Shown: positions 8,304 to 16,199 of the stretch, piece by piece
How the letters are laid out: the number at the start of each line of letters is the position of its first letter
Numbering within the stretch: the stretch's first letter is position 1
Assembly (NCBI GenBank): GCA_016929895.1
Contig: JAFGHW010000027.1
Location: forward strand, 1-38,621
DNA from: Candidatus Woesearchaeota archaeon
GTDB lineage: Archaea; Nanobdellota; Nanobdellia; Woesearchaeales; ARS49
Direction: 5' to 3'
DNA length: 38,621 nucleotides
Notes under the pieces: generated by a model
Told to the model about the DNA's origin: nothing
What the model saw: only the letters and a program-made list of their open reading frames with translations
The model's database searches: none
Program-made: the position numbers and the translations under genes

Positions 8304-8313
8304 TTATAAAAAG
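8304..8313 (-). promoter_or_regulatory. nrdR operon promoter (TATA)
   Basis: CTTTTTATAA on the minus strand, immediately upstream of the NrdR box. The predicted start near 8282 gives a leader of about 45 nt with an AGGTGAT ribosome binding site before nrdR. Confidence 0.6.
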
Positions 8314-8396
8314 CTTCCAAACACAAGAATGCATAAGTTATATTTAAGTATTTATTAAGAATAATGTATATTATATGAAATACAAACACAAGGCTC

Positions 8397-9344
8397 TTAA
8401 TGAGTATGGCTAAGTAGTACTTGCTTAAACCAGTCTACAGTTTCTTTTAATCCTTCTTCAAAACTTGTTTCTGTAGAAAATCCCAATTTTTCTTTTGCTT
8501 TATCCGCGCATCCGCATGATTTAAAAATATCTCCTGTTCTTGATTCTGTGTAAACCGGAGCAATCTTTTTATCAAATATTTGATTTAATTTTTGCACTAA
8601 AAAATTTATAGACACATCTTTTCCTGTTGAAATATTAAAAACATCTCCTCCAGAATTTTTAGCTTGCAAAGCGATTAAATTTGCTTTAACTATGTCTTTA
8701 ATAAATACGAAATCGCGGCTCTGTTCGCCAGTACCATGCACTATTGGAGATTTTCCTTCCAGCATTTGTTTAATAAATATTGGTATAACTACTGCGTATT
8801 TGCTTTCTACATTTTGCCTTGGCCCAAAAATATTAAAATAACGCAGGCTTACTGAATTAAGCCCATATGTTCTGTTAAAAAACTTGCAAAGTCCTTCTCC
8901 TGCTATTTTAGTTATAGCATAAGGAGACTCTGGGTTTAATTCACTGGTCTCTTTTTGTATTTCTATATTATTATTTCCATATACTGATGCAGAAGATGCA
9001 AAAGAAATTCCTTTTACGTCATTGATTCTTGCAGCTTCTAATACATTATGAAGACCGTTAATATTGGTATCATAATAATCTTGCGGTTTTGCGATTGATT
9101 CTGGAACACTAATTAATGATGCATGATGAGAAATAAAATCCGCGCCTTTGGTAATTTTTTTTAATAAATCCAAATCTCTAACATCGCCATGCACAAATTC
9201 TATTTTATTTAAAAAAGGTTTGATATTTTCTGTACTGCCTGTTTGGAGATTATCTAATACAACAACTTCTTCTTTTTTTGCTACTAACTCCTGTACAATA
9301 TGGCTTCCTATAAATCCTGCGCCTCCAGGCACGACGTATTTCAT
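8397..9344 (-). CDS. NAD-dependent sugar-nucleotide epimerase (GalE-like)
   Basis: Extended short-chain dehydrogenase of the UDP-glucose 4-epimerase family, acting on nucleotide sugars for surface glycans. The NAD-binding GGAGFIG is at residues 7-13, catalytic SSASVYG near 117-123, and YxxxK at Y142/K146. Length of 315 is usual. A TATA (AATTATAAACAC, 9367-9378) is centred 28 nt before the ATG, implying a leaderless mRNA. The exact sugar (Glc/Gal, GlcNAc or uronic acid) cannot be read from the sequence. Confidence 0.88.
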   Translation of the reverse strand: MKYVVPGGAGFIGSHIVQELVAKKEEVVVLDNLQTGSTENIKPFLNKIEFVHGDVRDLDLLKKITKGADFISHHASLISVPESIAKPQDYYDTNINGLHNVLEAARINDVKGISFASSASVYGNNNIEIQKETSELNPESPYAITKIAGEGLCKFFNRTYGLNSVSLRYFNIFGPRQNVESKYAVVIPIFIKQMLEGKSPIVHGTGEQSRDFVFIKDIVKANLIALQAKNSGGDVFNISTGKDVSINFLVQKLNQIFDKKIAPVYTESRTGDIFKSCGCADKAKEKLGFSTETSFEEGLKETVDWFKQVLLSHTH

Positions 9345-9384
9345 AGAAAATAAGAGCAGGATAAGTGTTTATAATTTTTATGGA

Positions 9385-9594
9385 TTAGGATTCTTTCTCT
9401 AATTCCCGCAGTTCCTTTACAACATTAGTCACATCGTCATCAGTTAATCCGTGTGCTTTGCATCCTATTTCTATGCTTTCTGCTTGTGCACCAGGGCATC
9501 CTACACAGCCCATTCCTGCTTTCATAAGTATTTCTGCTGCTTTTTCTTGGTATTTTGCTAGTACTTCGCCTATTTTTGTTTCTTTGGTTATCAT
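9385..9594 (-). CDS. DUF1858 small redox-disulfide protein
   Basis: 69-residue protein of the DUF1858 / hybrid-cluster-associated redox disulfide family. It has the family's N-terminal MITKETKIGEVLAKYQ and a GMGCVGCPGA motif (cysteines about 30 and 33), plus a third cysteine in IGCKAHGL. The CxxC suggests thiol redox or metal binding; the biochemical role in the family is not established. TATA at 9615-9625 is centred about 27 nt before the start, so the mRNA is probably leaderless. Confidence 0.85.
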   Translation of the reverse strand: MITKETKIGEVLAKYQEKAAEILMKAGMGCVGCPGAQAESIEIGCKAHGLTDDDVTNVVKELRELEKES

Positions 9595-9619
9595 ATTCCA
9601 ATGCTATTTCTCGCATTAT

Positions 9620-10111
9620 TTAAAGATTCTGCTTTTCCCAATGAACAATAAATGCTTTTATTTTTTGTAATTTTCTAAACTCCCTCAAATAACCCCCATT
9701 ATCAATATTTATTGAATACTGATACCAGTCAGGCTTTTTTTTCTTGATAAATGAAAGGAATTTTTTCTGGATTTCAGGATTCCATGTATTATACTCTTCC
9801 TGTGTTGGGCATAAATAATCTTTTTCACAGAATTTTCTTTTTCTTAAATCAATTCCTTTGTTATTTGCTGGATGCAAAGGGCATACAACTTTCCTGCCAA
9901 TAAACACTTGATTATTGCAGACTCCGCATTTTCTTGTTTCTCCGCTGTTTTCTCTTTTTGCAAAAGTTTCTGCATTCCCTGCTGCGTTAAACACTGCAGT
10001 ATTCACTTTTATTGCAGAAGTTAATTCTCTTTTAGCGGGGCTTTTTCTTGGAGCTATGCAGCAGCCCATGCAAAAATAGCTTCCAAATGTGCAGAGTTCG
10101 GTTTTATTCAT
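9620..10111 (-). CDS. Unknown Cys-rich protein (163 aa)
   Basis: Not recognised. There are ten cysteines in clusters: C7, C14, C17 and C18 at the N-terminus, C62/C65/C77 with H80 in the middle, and C95/C101. The spacing suggests two zinc or iron-sulfur sites. The C-terminal half is Lys/aromatic-rich without cysteines. There is no signal peptide or membrane segment. It is transcribed divergently from the YkgJ-like gene from one shared TATA. A metal- or nucleic-acid-binding protein is possible, but nothing in the sequence decides it. Confidence 0.75.
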   Translation of the reverse strand: MNKTELCTFGSYFCMGCCIAPRKSPAKRELTSAIKVNTAVFNAAGNAETFAKRENSGETRKCGVCNNQVFIGRKVVCPLHPANNKGIDLRKRKFCEKDYLCPTQEEYNTWNPEIQKKFLSFIKKKKPDWYQYSINIDNGGYLREFRKLQKIKAFIVHWEKQNL

Positions 10112-10125
10112 TTAGGCGTTTATAA

Positions 10126-10150
10126 TGAAAAGCTTTTTAAATGCTTTGCT
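10126..10150. promoter_or_regulatory. Symmetric divergent promoter
   Basis: The core TTTTTAAAT (10134-10142) is flanked on each side by a purine-rich BRE-like element (GAAAAGC on one strand, GCAAAGC on the other). It is centred 27 nt from both start codons (10111 minus, 10165 plus), so one TATA could serve two leaderless genes. Confidence 0.6.
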
Positions 10151-10164
10151 TATAAACTGCAAAC

Positions 10165-10551
10165 ATGATAAATTGCGAAGAATGCGGCGCCAAATGCTGC
10201 AGGTATATTGCAGTAGAAACAGACCCTCCTGATTGTCTTGATGATTGGGACCAAATTAAGTGGCTGCTAATGCATGAAGGTGTTAGTGTTTACTTGGACA
10301 ATGAAGACGATTGGATTATTGAGGTTACTACTAAATGTAAGAATCTTGGCCCGGGTAATAAATGCAAGATTTATAATAATCATCCTGATTTATGCAAGGA
10401 CCATGATATTAAAACTTGTGTCATGAATGGCAAAGGAAAAGTTGAAAAAATATTGTTTAAGACTGCTGAAGATGTTGATAGTTATCTTAAAAAAACCGGT
10501 CTTGACAAAAGTTTGCCTAAAGAATGCCCAAAAACTAGTAGAAACTCTTAA
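10165..10551 (+). CDS. YkgJ-family Cys-cluster (Fe-S/zinc) protein
   Basis: CxxCxxxCC-type cluster protein (YkgJ/UPF0153). C4, C7, C11 and C12 at the N-terminus match the family pattern, followed by CKNLGPGNKCKIYNNHPDLCKDH and a final C. These proteins are thought to bind iron-sulfur or zinc; function is unknown. The start codon lies 27 nt from the shared TATA, consistent with leaderless translation. Length 128 is typical. Confidence 0.85.
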   Translation: MINCEECGAKCCRYIAVETDPPDCLDDWDQIKWLLMHEGVSVYLDNEDDWIIEVTTKCKNLGPGNKCKIYNNHPDLCKDHDIKTCVMNGKGKVEKILFKTAEDVDSYLKKTGLDKSLPKECPKTSRNS

Positions 10552-10590
10552 ATATTGTTCTTTCTTTGAATATGCAAAAAACAGGTGAAA

Positions 10591-11205
10591 ATGATAAACA
10601 TTCTATACGTACTTGTCGGCGTTATTATTTTATGGTTTATCATAGACTTTGTTTTGCTTTCTTGGGATGTGCGCAAGAATAAGATTTTTCAGGTTTGTTT
10701 TAAATACAAGCCTAAGTCTGTAAAGTTTAATCTTCCGAAAATAGAATCCAAAGAGAAAGAATCTTTTTGGTTTTTTATGGTTGCTTTTTTTCTGTGCCTT
10801 GGATTGATTATTGCTGAGTTTATTATGTTTTTGCCTGAAACAGGCATTATTAATTATATCGGTGCAGTTATTGTTTTAATTGCTGGTTTGATTCGGATTT
10901 GGTCTAGAAGTGTTTTGCATAAATTTTTTACTTTGCAGGTTTTGATTCAGGAAAAGCATGAATTAATCCGGATTGGACCTTATCATTTTATTCGCCACCC
11001 AGGATATCTTTCTCTTTTATTATTTTTGCTTGGTTTGGGTATTGCTTTTTCTTCTAAGTTCGGTCTTGCTTTATTGATTATTTTATTTGTTCCTTCATTG
11101 GTTTATAGAATTGTCAAAGAAGAAGAACTAATGCTTGCTAAATTCGGAAAAGATTATATATATTACATTAATTCTACTAAGAGATTGATTCCATTTGTTT
11201 ACTAG
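10591..11205 (+). CDS. Isoprenylcysteine carboxyl methyltransferase-like membrane methyltransferase
   Basis: Integral membrane methyltransferase of the ICMT/phospholipid methyltransferase family. There are roughly four or five hydrophobic helices. The conserved C-terminal SAM-binding part shows IRIGPYHFIRHPGYLSLLLFLLG and EEELMLAKFGKDYIYY. A GTG at 10585 is also open, but the ATG at 10591 has AGGTGA just before it. TATA at 10547-10555. It may methylate a lipid or a protein cysteine; the substrate is unknown. It is 12 nt ahead of alaX. Confidence 0.83.
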   Translation: MINILYVLVGVIILWFIIDFVLLSWDVRKNKIFQVCFKYKPKSVKFNLPKIESKEKESFWFFMVAFFLCLGLIIAEFIMFLPETGIINYIGAVIVLIAGLIRIWSRSVLHKFFTLQVLIQEKHELIRIGPYHFIRHPGYLSLLLFLLGLGIAFSSKFGLALLIILFVPSLVYRIVKEEELMLAKFGKDYIYYINSTKRLIPFVY

Positions 11206-11217
11206 GGTGGTGTTTGT

Positions 11218-11922
11218 ATGACTGAATTATTGTATATGGATGATTGCTATTTGAAAGAGTTTGAAGCTGTTGTTACAAGGGTGGATGGCAAATTTATTGT
11301 TTTAGACAAAACTGCTTTTTATCCGCAAGGCGGAGGTCAGCCAAGCGATTCTGGCAAGTTAATTAAAGATAATGCGGAATTTAAAGTTCTTTTTGCTAAA
11401 AAGATTGGTTCTGATGTTAGCCATGAAATAGACAGAGAAGGTATTCGAGTTGGTGATAAGGTTAAAGGAATACTTGATTGGGATAATAGGTATTTGTTGA
11501 TGAAGAATCATACTGCCGCGCATATTCTTTGTGAAGTGATACATAAAGAAACCGCTGCTTTGATTACTGGAAACCAGTTAAATAGTGATAAAAGCAGGAT
11601 TGATTTTAATTTGGAAAATTTTAATCGCGAAGAATTAAAAATTTATGCAGATAAAGCTAATGAAATAGTAAAAAAGGACTTGCCTATCAAGATTTATAGC
11701 AAGCCAAGAGAAGAAGTTATGAAAATTCCTTCTATTACTAAATTGGCTAATGTTCTTCCTCCTGCGGTCAAGGAATTAAGAATTGTTGAGATAGAGGGTT
11801 TTGATATTCAGGCAGATGGCGGAACTCATGTAAAAACAACAAAAGAAGTTGGAGAGATTGAAATTATAAGTGCTGAAAATAAAGGCAAGAATAACCGGAG
11901 AGTTTATTTTAGATTGAAATGA
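11218..11922 (+). CDS. alaX: Alanyl-tRNA editing protein AlaX (medium form)
   Basis: Free-standing editing domain that deacylates Ser-tRNA(Ala). The N-terminal beta-barrel (about 1-90, with FYPQGGGQPSDSG) precedes the editing core with zinc ligands H98 and H102 (HTAAH) and H204. The usual cysteine of the CxxxH motif is Asp here (QADGGTH, D200), a variant I believe occurs in some AlaX proteins. At 234 residues it is AlaX-M type. GGTGGTG precedes the ATG; it overlaps the next gene by ATGA. Confidence 0.9.
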   Translation: MTELLYMDDCYLKEFEAVVTRVDGKFIVLDKTAFYPQGGGQPSDSGKLIKDNAEFKVLFAKKIGSDVSHEIDREGIRVGDKVKGILDWDNRYLLMKNHTAAHILCEVIHKETAALITGNQLNSDKSRIDFNLENFNREELKIYADKANEIVKKDLPIKIYSKPREEVMKIPSITKLANVLPPAVKELRIVEIEGFDIQADGGTHVKTTKEVGEIEIISAENKGKNNRRVYFRLK

Positions 11923-12593
11923 CTAACCATGCAGGATTAATGGAATTATGGAAGCATGTTGAAAAGATAAACAGCACTAATTTTCCTAAAAATAATCTAA
12001 AACCTATAATGGGCAATGGCAAAATTGATAACCCAAAAATTATGTTTGTTTTCATTAACCCAACTATCAGAAATATTAGTTCTAATCCTTCCTGGAAAAG
12101 TTTCAGAGCCCCTTTTATTGGCACTAAGCAGGTTTGGAGGATTTTTCATAAGGCAGGATTGTTTGATAGCGAGCTAATTTACAGAATCAATAATAGTGCT
12201 GTTTGGTCAGTTGGTTTTGCAGAGACTGTTTACAAATTCCTGGAAAAAAAAGGTTTTTATTTTACAAATATTGTTAAATGGACTGGTCAGGATGCGGCTC
12301 TGCCTGATTCTCAAAAGATTGGATTGTTTCTTCCGATTCTTGAAAAAGAAATTGAATTGGTTAATCCAAAGTATATTGTTGCTTTTGGGCTGATTCCTTT
12401 TAAGCATTTAACTAAGAAAGATATTAAATTGTCAGATTATTTTTTAAAAGTTAAGAAGAATAATAGATTGGATAGTTTTGATGTTCAGATTGGCAGTAAG
12501 ACAAGAAAAATAATTCCTTGTTATTTTCCTGTTGGCCGCGGCAATCCCAAGAAAGCTGTTGAAATTCTTAAATTAGTTAATCAATTAAAGTAA
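11919..12593 (+). CDS. Uracil-DNA glycosylase superfamily protein
   Basis: UDG-like fold protein of 224 residues. The region NPKIMFVFINPTIRN (about 38-52) is the motif-A loop, and VGRGNPKKA near 206-214 occupies the place of the C-terminal motif. No classical HPS/HPAP motif is seen, so it differs from family 1, 4 and 5 enzymes. Starts in an ATGA overlap with alaX, so it is co-translated. Likely role is base-excision repair; substrate unverified. Confidence 0.75.
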   Translation: MTNHAGLMELWKHVEKINSTNFPKNNLKPIMGNGKIDNPKIMFVFINPTIRNISSNPSWKSFRAPFIGTKQVWRIFHKAGLFDSELIYRINNSAVWSVGFAETVYKFLEKKGFYFTNIVKWTGQDAALPDSQKIGLFLPILEKEIELVNPKYIVAFGLIPFKHLTKKDIKLSDYFLKVKKNNRLDSFDVQIGSKTRKIIPCYFPVGRGNPKKAVEILKLVNQLK

Positions 12594-12594
12594 A

Positions 12595-12605
12595 CCTTTA
12601 AAAAC
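12595..12605 (+). promoter_or_regulatory. TATA for the dph2-like gene
   Basis: CCTTTAAAAAC centred 28 nt before the ATG at 12628. The same 11-mer recurs at 13935-13945 before the U32 gene. It supports a leaderless start at 12628 rather than the TTG at 12616. Confidence 0.6.
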
Positions 12606-12627
12606 TCTGTTTTTCTTGTTATTTCCT

Positions 12628-13254
12628 ATGAAAATACTAAATTTGCACGCAAAGGCTTTAGTAGATATTCAATTGCCTGAGATAGAAATCAAGAAACTTC
12701 CTTCTAAAATTGGTTTAGTTGCTACTATCCAGCATTTAGACAAAATTAAAGAAATACAAAATCAATTGCCGCAATCTATTATTGGAGGGCAAGTCCTTGG
12801 CTGTAATACAAAATCTGCAGAAAAAATAATTAATCAAGTTGATGCTTTTTTGTTTATCGGTTCTGGCCAGTTTCACCCTATTGCAATTGCTTTAAAGACT
12901 AAAAAGCCTGTTTTTTGCTGGAATCCTTTTACAAAGGAGTCAAAAGAAGTGGAAAAAAAGGATATTGAATCTTATGAAAAGAAAAACAAGGCTTCACTAA
13001 CTAAATTTCTTAGCTCAAATAAAATAGGAATTTTGGTTTCTACTAAACCAGGCCAGTATAACATGGACAAAGCATTAAAACTTAAAAAGGAAAATAAGCG
13101 TAATAAAGAATATTACATATTTCAATTCGATACCTTAAATCCGATAGAGTTAGAGAATTTTCCATTTATTGAATGCTGGGTTAATACTGCTTGTCCTAGA
13201 ATCGCTGATGAAAAGGTTAATATTATAAATATTCAAGACCTTCCTGAGTTCTAA
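12628..13254 (+). CDS. dph2: Dph2-like diphthamide synthesis protein lacking domain 1
   Basis: Matches domains 2 and 3 of archaeal Dph2, the non-canonical radical-SAM enzyme that starts diphthamide formation on EF-2. Visible are GLVATIQH (29-36), GGQVLGCN with C59, FLFIGSGQFHP (75-84), ILVSTKPGQ and VNTACPRI with C189. Archaeal Dph2 is usually about 320-350 residues with one cluster cysteine in each of three domains; here only 208 residues remain and the domain-1 cysteine is absent. No domain-1 remnant is visible upstream. Homology is strong; retained activity is uncertain. Confidence 0.85.
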   Translation: MKILNLHAKALVDIQLPEIEIKKLPSKIGLVATIQHLDKIKEIQNQLPQSIIGGQVLGCNTKSAEKIINQVDAFLFIGSGQFHPIAIALKTKKPVFCWNPFTKESKEVEKKDIESYEKKNKASLTKFLSSNKIGILVSTKPGQYNMDKALKLKKENKRNKEYYIFQFDTLNPIELENFPFIECWVNTACPRIADEKVNIINIQDLPEF

Positions 13255-13928
13255 TGAATCCAAAAATACTTGTTGGCTGTCCTGCTTCAGACCATAAAAG
13301 CTATTGTTTAAGGGAATATGCAGAAGCTGTTAAAAAACTTAATTATGATAATTTTGATATTTTACTTGTGGATAATTCTAAAGGAAATGATTATCTTTAC
13401 AAATTAAATCAGTTTGGTCTTAATGCAATTAAAGGTCCGTGGTTTGATAAAGCAAGAGATAGAATTATTTGCAGCAGAAATATTCTGAAAGAATATGCAT
13501 TAAAAAATTCTTATGATTTCTTGTTCAGCTTGGAGCAGGATGTTATTCCAGAGCCAAACACATTGCAAAGACTATTCAGGCACAACCTAAAAATAGTTTC
13601 AGGAGTTGTTAAGAATAATTTAAAGCACAATAATGAAACAAAACTTCTTCCAATGGTATATGTTGCCCACAAGCTAGACCCAACAGGTTTGGATTATATC
13701 AACGAAGAAGAATTAAAAAAACCCCGATTAATTGAAATTAAAGGTTGCGGGCTTGGTTGTGTTTTAATTCACAAAGATGTTTTAAAAAAAATTAGCTTCC
13801 GGTATAGCGGAGGTTTTGATGACATGATGTTCTGCAAAGATGTTATAGAAAATGGTTTTAGAATCTTTTTAGACACAGAAGTCCAGCCCAGGCATTTGCA
13901 CTCTAGTTGGAGAGGGATTGAAAAATAG
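13254..13928 (+). CDS. GT-A-like glycosyltransferase
   Basis: 224-residue protein resembling family 2 GT-A glycosyltransferases. The N-terminal strand ILVGCPASDHK and LLVDNSKGNDY form the nucleotide-sugar fold. LFSLEQDVIPEPN (near 93-105) is the DxD-like metal site, and GCGLGCVLIHKDVL near 163-176 the acceptor region. TAATG overlap of 1 nt with dph2, so co-transcribed. Donor and acceptor sugars are unknown. Confidence 0.75.
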   Translation: MNPKILVGCPASDHKSYCLREYAEAVKKLNYDNFDILLVDNSKGNDYLYKLNQFGLNAIKGPWFDKARDRIICSRNILKEYALKNSYDFLFSLEQDVIPEPNTLQRLFRHNLKIVSGVVKNNLKHNNETKLLPMVYVAHKLDPTGLDYINEEELKKPRLIEIKGCGLGCVLIHKDVLKKISFRYSGGFDDMMFCKDVIENGFRIFLDTEVQPRHLHSSWRGIEK

Positions 13929-13934
13929 TAATTA

Positions 13935-13945
13935 CCTTTAAAAAC
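13935..13945 (+). promoter_or_regulatory. TATA for the U32 gene
   Basis: CCTTTAAAAAC centred 26 nt before the ATG at 13966, identical to the element at 12595-12605; predicts a leaderless mRNA. Confidence 0.6.
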
Positions 13946-13965
13946 CCTCAAAATATCTTTTTCTT

Positions 13966-15162
13966 ATGGCCGAACTATTATCTCCGGTTTCAGACAGGGT
14001 AATGTTAAAAGCCGCAATAGATGCAGGTGCAGATGCTGTTTATTTTGGGCTTAAAAAATTGAATATGAGAGCTACTGCTAAGAATTTTGATTTAAAAGAA
14101 CTAAATGAAATTGTTAGCATCTGTCATTCCAATAATATCAAGGCATATCTTACAGTAAACTCTATAGTTTACAATGATGAGCTGGAAGAAATAGAAAAGA
14201 TAATTCGAGCAGCAAAGCAGGCAAATGTTGATGCAATTATATGCTGGGATACGGCGGTTATTAAGGAGTGCAAAAAGCAAAATATTGTTTTTCATATTTC
14301 TACCCAAGCGTCTGTTTCTAATATTAAATCTGCAGAATTTTACAAGGACTTGGGTGCTGAAAGAATTATTTTAGCCAGAGAATTAAATTTAAATCAAATT
14401 AAGGAGATAATTGAAAAAACAGGCATTGAAGTTGAAACATTTGTTCACGGAGCTATGTGTGTTTCAATCAGCGGAAGATGCTTTATGTCGCATTATTTGT
14501 TTAATCGTTCTGCAAATAGGGGTGATTGTCTTCAGCCTTGCAGAAGAAAGTATAAGATTACAGATATCGAAGAAAAGGATAATGAATTATTGCTTGGAGA
14601 AGATTATGTTTTGTCTCCTAAGGATTTGTGTGCTTTGCCATTCTTGGATAAATTAATCAATGCAGGTATAACTTGTTTTAAGATTGAAGGAAGAGTTCGT
14701 TCTCCGGAGTATATCAAAATAGTTACAGAAGTTTATAGAGAAGCAATTGATGCAGTTGAAAAAGGAGTTTTTAATGAAGCATTAATAAATAATCTTAGTG
14801 AAAAACTCAAAACAGTTTATAATCGTGGTTTTTCAGGCGGTTTTTATTTTAATTCTCCAACTGGAGATGATTTTTCTGATAAAGCAGGTTCTAAAGCCAC
14901 TACTAGAAAGGTCTATGCAGGGTTTGTAAAGAACTTTTTCAAAAAACCAATGGTTGCTGAAGTTCAGGTTGAAGCGAGCAAGTTAAGATTAGGAGACAAA
15001 ATTATGATTCAGGGTTCAACTACTGGTGTTAGAGAGATTATTATTGATTCAATGGAGATTGATAAAATGCCTGTTAAAGAAGTTGAAAAAAGAAATGCGG
15101 GAATCAAATTAAATTTTGTGGCAAGAGAGAATGATAAGGTTTTTATTATTAAATCTCTATAG
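13966..15162 (+). CDS. Peptidase U32 family protein (RNA hydroxylation type)
   Basis: TIM-barrel U32 protein of 398 residues. The U32 signature E-x-F-x2-G-A-M-C-x4-G-x-C-x-M-S is fully present at residues 157-175. C165, C172, C188 and C192 could hold an iron-sulfur cluster, as shown for UbiU/UbiV relatives. Bacterial members (RlhA, TrhP) hydroxylate RNA bases, so an RNA-modifying role is more likely than peptidase activity (inference). A C-terminal beta domain begins near residue 315. Its 3' end overlaps the convergent sppA by 14 nt. Confidence 0.88.
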   Translation: MAELLSPVSDRVMLKAAIDAGADAVYFGLKKLNMRATAKNFDLKELNEIVSICHSNNIKAYLTVNSIVYNDELEEIEKIIRAAKQANVDAIICWDTAVIKECKKQNIVFHISTQASVSNIKSAEFYKDLGAERIILARELNLNQIKEIIEKTGIEVETFVHGAMCVSISGRCFMSHYLFNRSANRGDCLQPCRRKYKITDIEEKDNELLLGEDYVLSPKDLCALPFLDKLINAGITCFKIEGRVRSPEYIKIVTEVYREAIDAVEKGVFNEALINNLSEKLKTVYNRGFSGGFYFNSPTGDDFSDKAGSKATTRKVYAGFVKNFFKKPMVAEVQVEASKLRLGDKIMIQGSTTGVREIIIDSMEIDKMPVKEVEKRNAGIKLNFVARENDKVFIIKSL

Positions 15163-16096
15163 AAATATCTTCTTCAAAATTCGCGCTAAGTCCTTTTCCT
15201 AGAAAATATCCAAATTTATTAACAGAAGCGCCGAACATATCAAATAGCCCGGGTTTTGATTTGTATTCTTTAAATTCTGGTTCATCTATTTTTAATGTTG
15301 TTTTAATGTATTCTTTGACTTCATCGCGTCCGCCTAAATAATCTATATATCCTTTTTCTTTTGCTTCTGAGCCAAGCATTATAAACCCATCTGCATCTTT
15401 CATTACTTTTTCTTTTGGCATATCTCGGTTTTCAGCTACTGCGGTTATAAAATAATCATGCAATTTGTTTAATTTTTGTTGAAACATTAGTGCTTCTTCA
15501 GGTGTTAGTTCTTTGAATTTGTTTAGTGCATCTTTGTATTGGCCGGAAATTAATCTTCGATAAGTCATATTGTACCTGTTTAATAATCCTGCAAATTCTA
15601 CATACGAGCCGATTACTCCTATAGAGCCTGTTATTGACATTGGGTTTGCAAAAATAGTGTCTGCTGCTGTTGCTACCCAAAATCCTCCTGATGCTCCTGT
15701 TTCACGGATTAATGCTATTGTTGGTTTTTCTGCTTTTTTGATTGCGTCTGCGATTTCATAGCTTGCAACCGGGCTTCCTCCCGGAGAGTCTATTTCTATT
15801 ACTATTGCTTTTATTGCATCGTCTTTGTCTGCTTTTTTTATCCAGTCTACTATTTTTTGAGAAGCGGTTCCATCTGGCATAAATGTATCTTGTTGTCCTG
15901 TGCTTATTTTGCCTTTTACCGGTATTAATGCTGTATTTCCATTTATTAGCTCTACTGAAGGCGCAAATAAGTTAAACAAAATAAGTAAGAATATTGCTCC
16001 TATAACCAGGGTAAAAAGTGCTCCTATTACGGTTCTTGTTGTTTTTACAAAGAAGTCTATTGTTTCTAAAGTATTTCGTTTCACCTTTTTTTTCAT
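15149..16096 (-). CDS. sppA: Signal peptide peptidase SppA
   Basis: Membrane-bound serine protease that degrades cleaved signal peptides. An N-terminal membrane anchor spans about 22-46. The ClpP-like fold shows IEIDSPGGSPVASYEIADAI. The nucleophile serine lies in GASGGFWVATAADTI, and the catalytic lysine in SGQYKDA. Length of 315 fits the short archaeal/Gram-positive type. A TATA at 16121-16130 is centred 29 nt before the ATG, so the mRNA should be leaderless. Confidence 0.92.
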   Translation of the reverse strand: MKKKVKRNTLETIDFFVKTTRTVIGALFTLVIGAIFLLILFNLFAPSVELINGNTALIPVKGKISTGQQDTFMPDGTASQKIVDWIKKADKDDAIKAIVIEIDSPGGSPVASYEIADAIKKAEKPTIALIRETGASGGFWVATAADTIFANPMSITGSIGVIGSYVEFAGLLNRYNMTYRRLISGQYKDALNKFKELTPEEALMFQQKLNKLHDYFITAVAENRDMPKEKVMKDADGFIMLGSEAKEKGYIDYLGGRDEVKEYIKTTLKIDEPEFKEYKSKPGLFDMFGASVNKFGYFLGKGLSANFEEDISIEI

Positions 16097-16120
16097 TATA
16101 ATTGGTTTATCTTATTATCC

Positions 16121-16130
16121 TATTTAAATC
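16121..16130 (-). promoter_or_regulatory. sppA promoter (TATA)
   Basis: GATTTAAATA on the minus strand, centred 29 nt before the sppA ATG; predicts a leaderless mRNA. Confidence 0.5.
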
Positions 16131-16199
16131 TTTTTATAGTTCTCTTTACCATATTGCTTGTTAAAAATTGATAATACATGATATTGTGAAAGCGAGAGA

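Noticed and set aside
8321-8336. A second NrdR box upstream of the strong one
   Set aside because: Only the outer ACAC bases match; the core does not fit the consensus. The half-site at 8255-8270 is better, though still weak.
9320-9400. Possible 5' frameshift of the epimerase because the usual TGG before GAGFIG is PGG
   Set aside because: The start is supported by a TATA centred 28 nt upstream and the GGAGFIG motif is intact, so Pro is simply a substitution.
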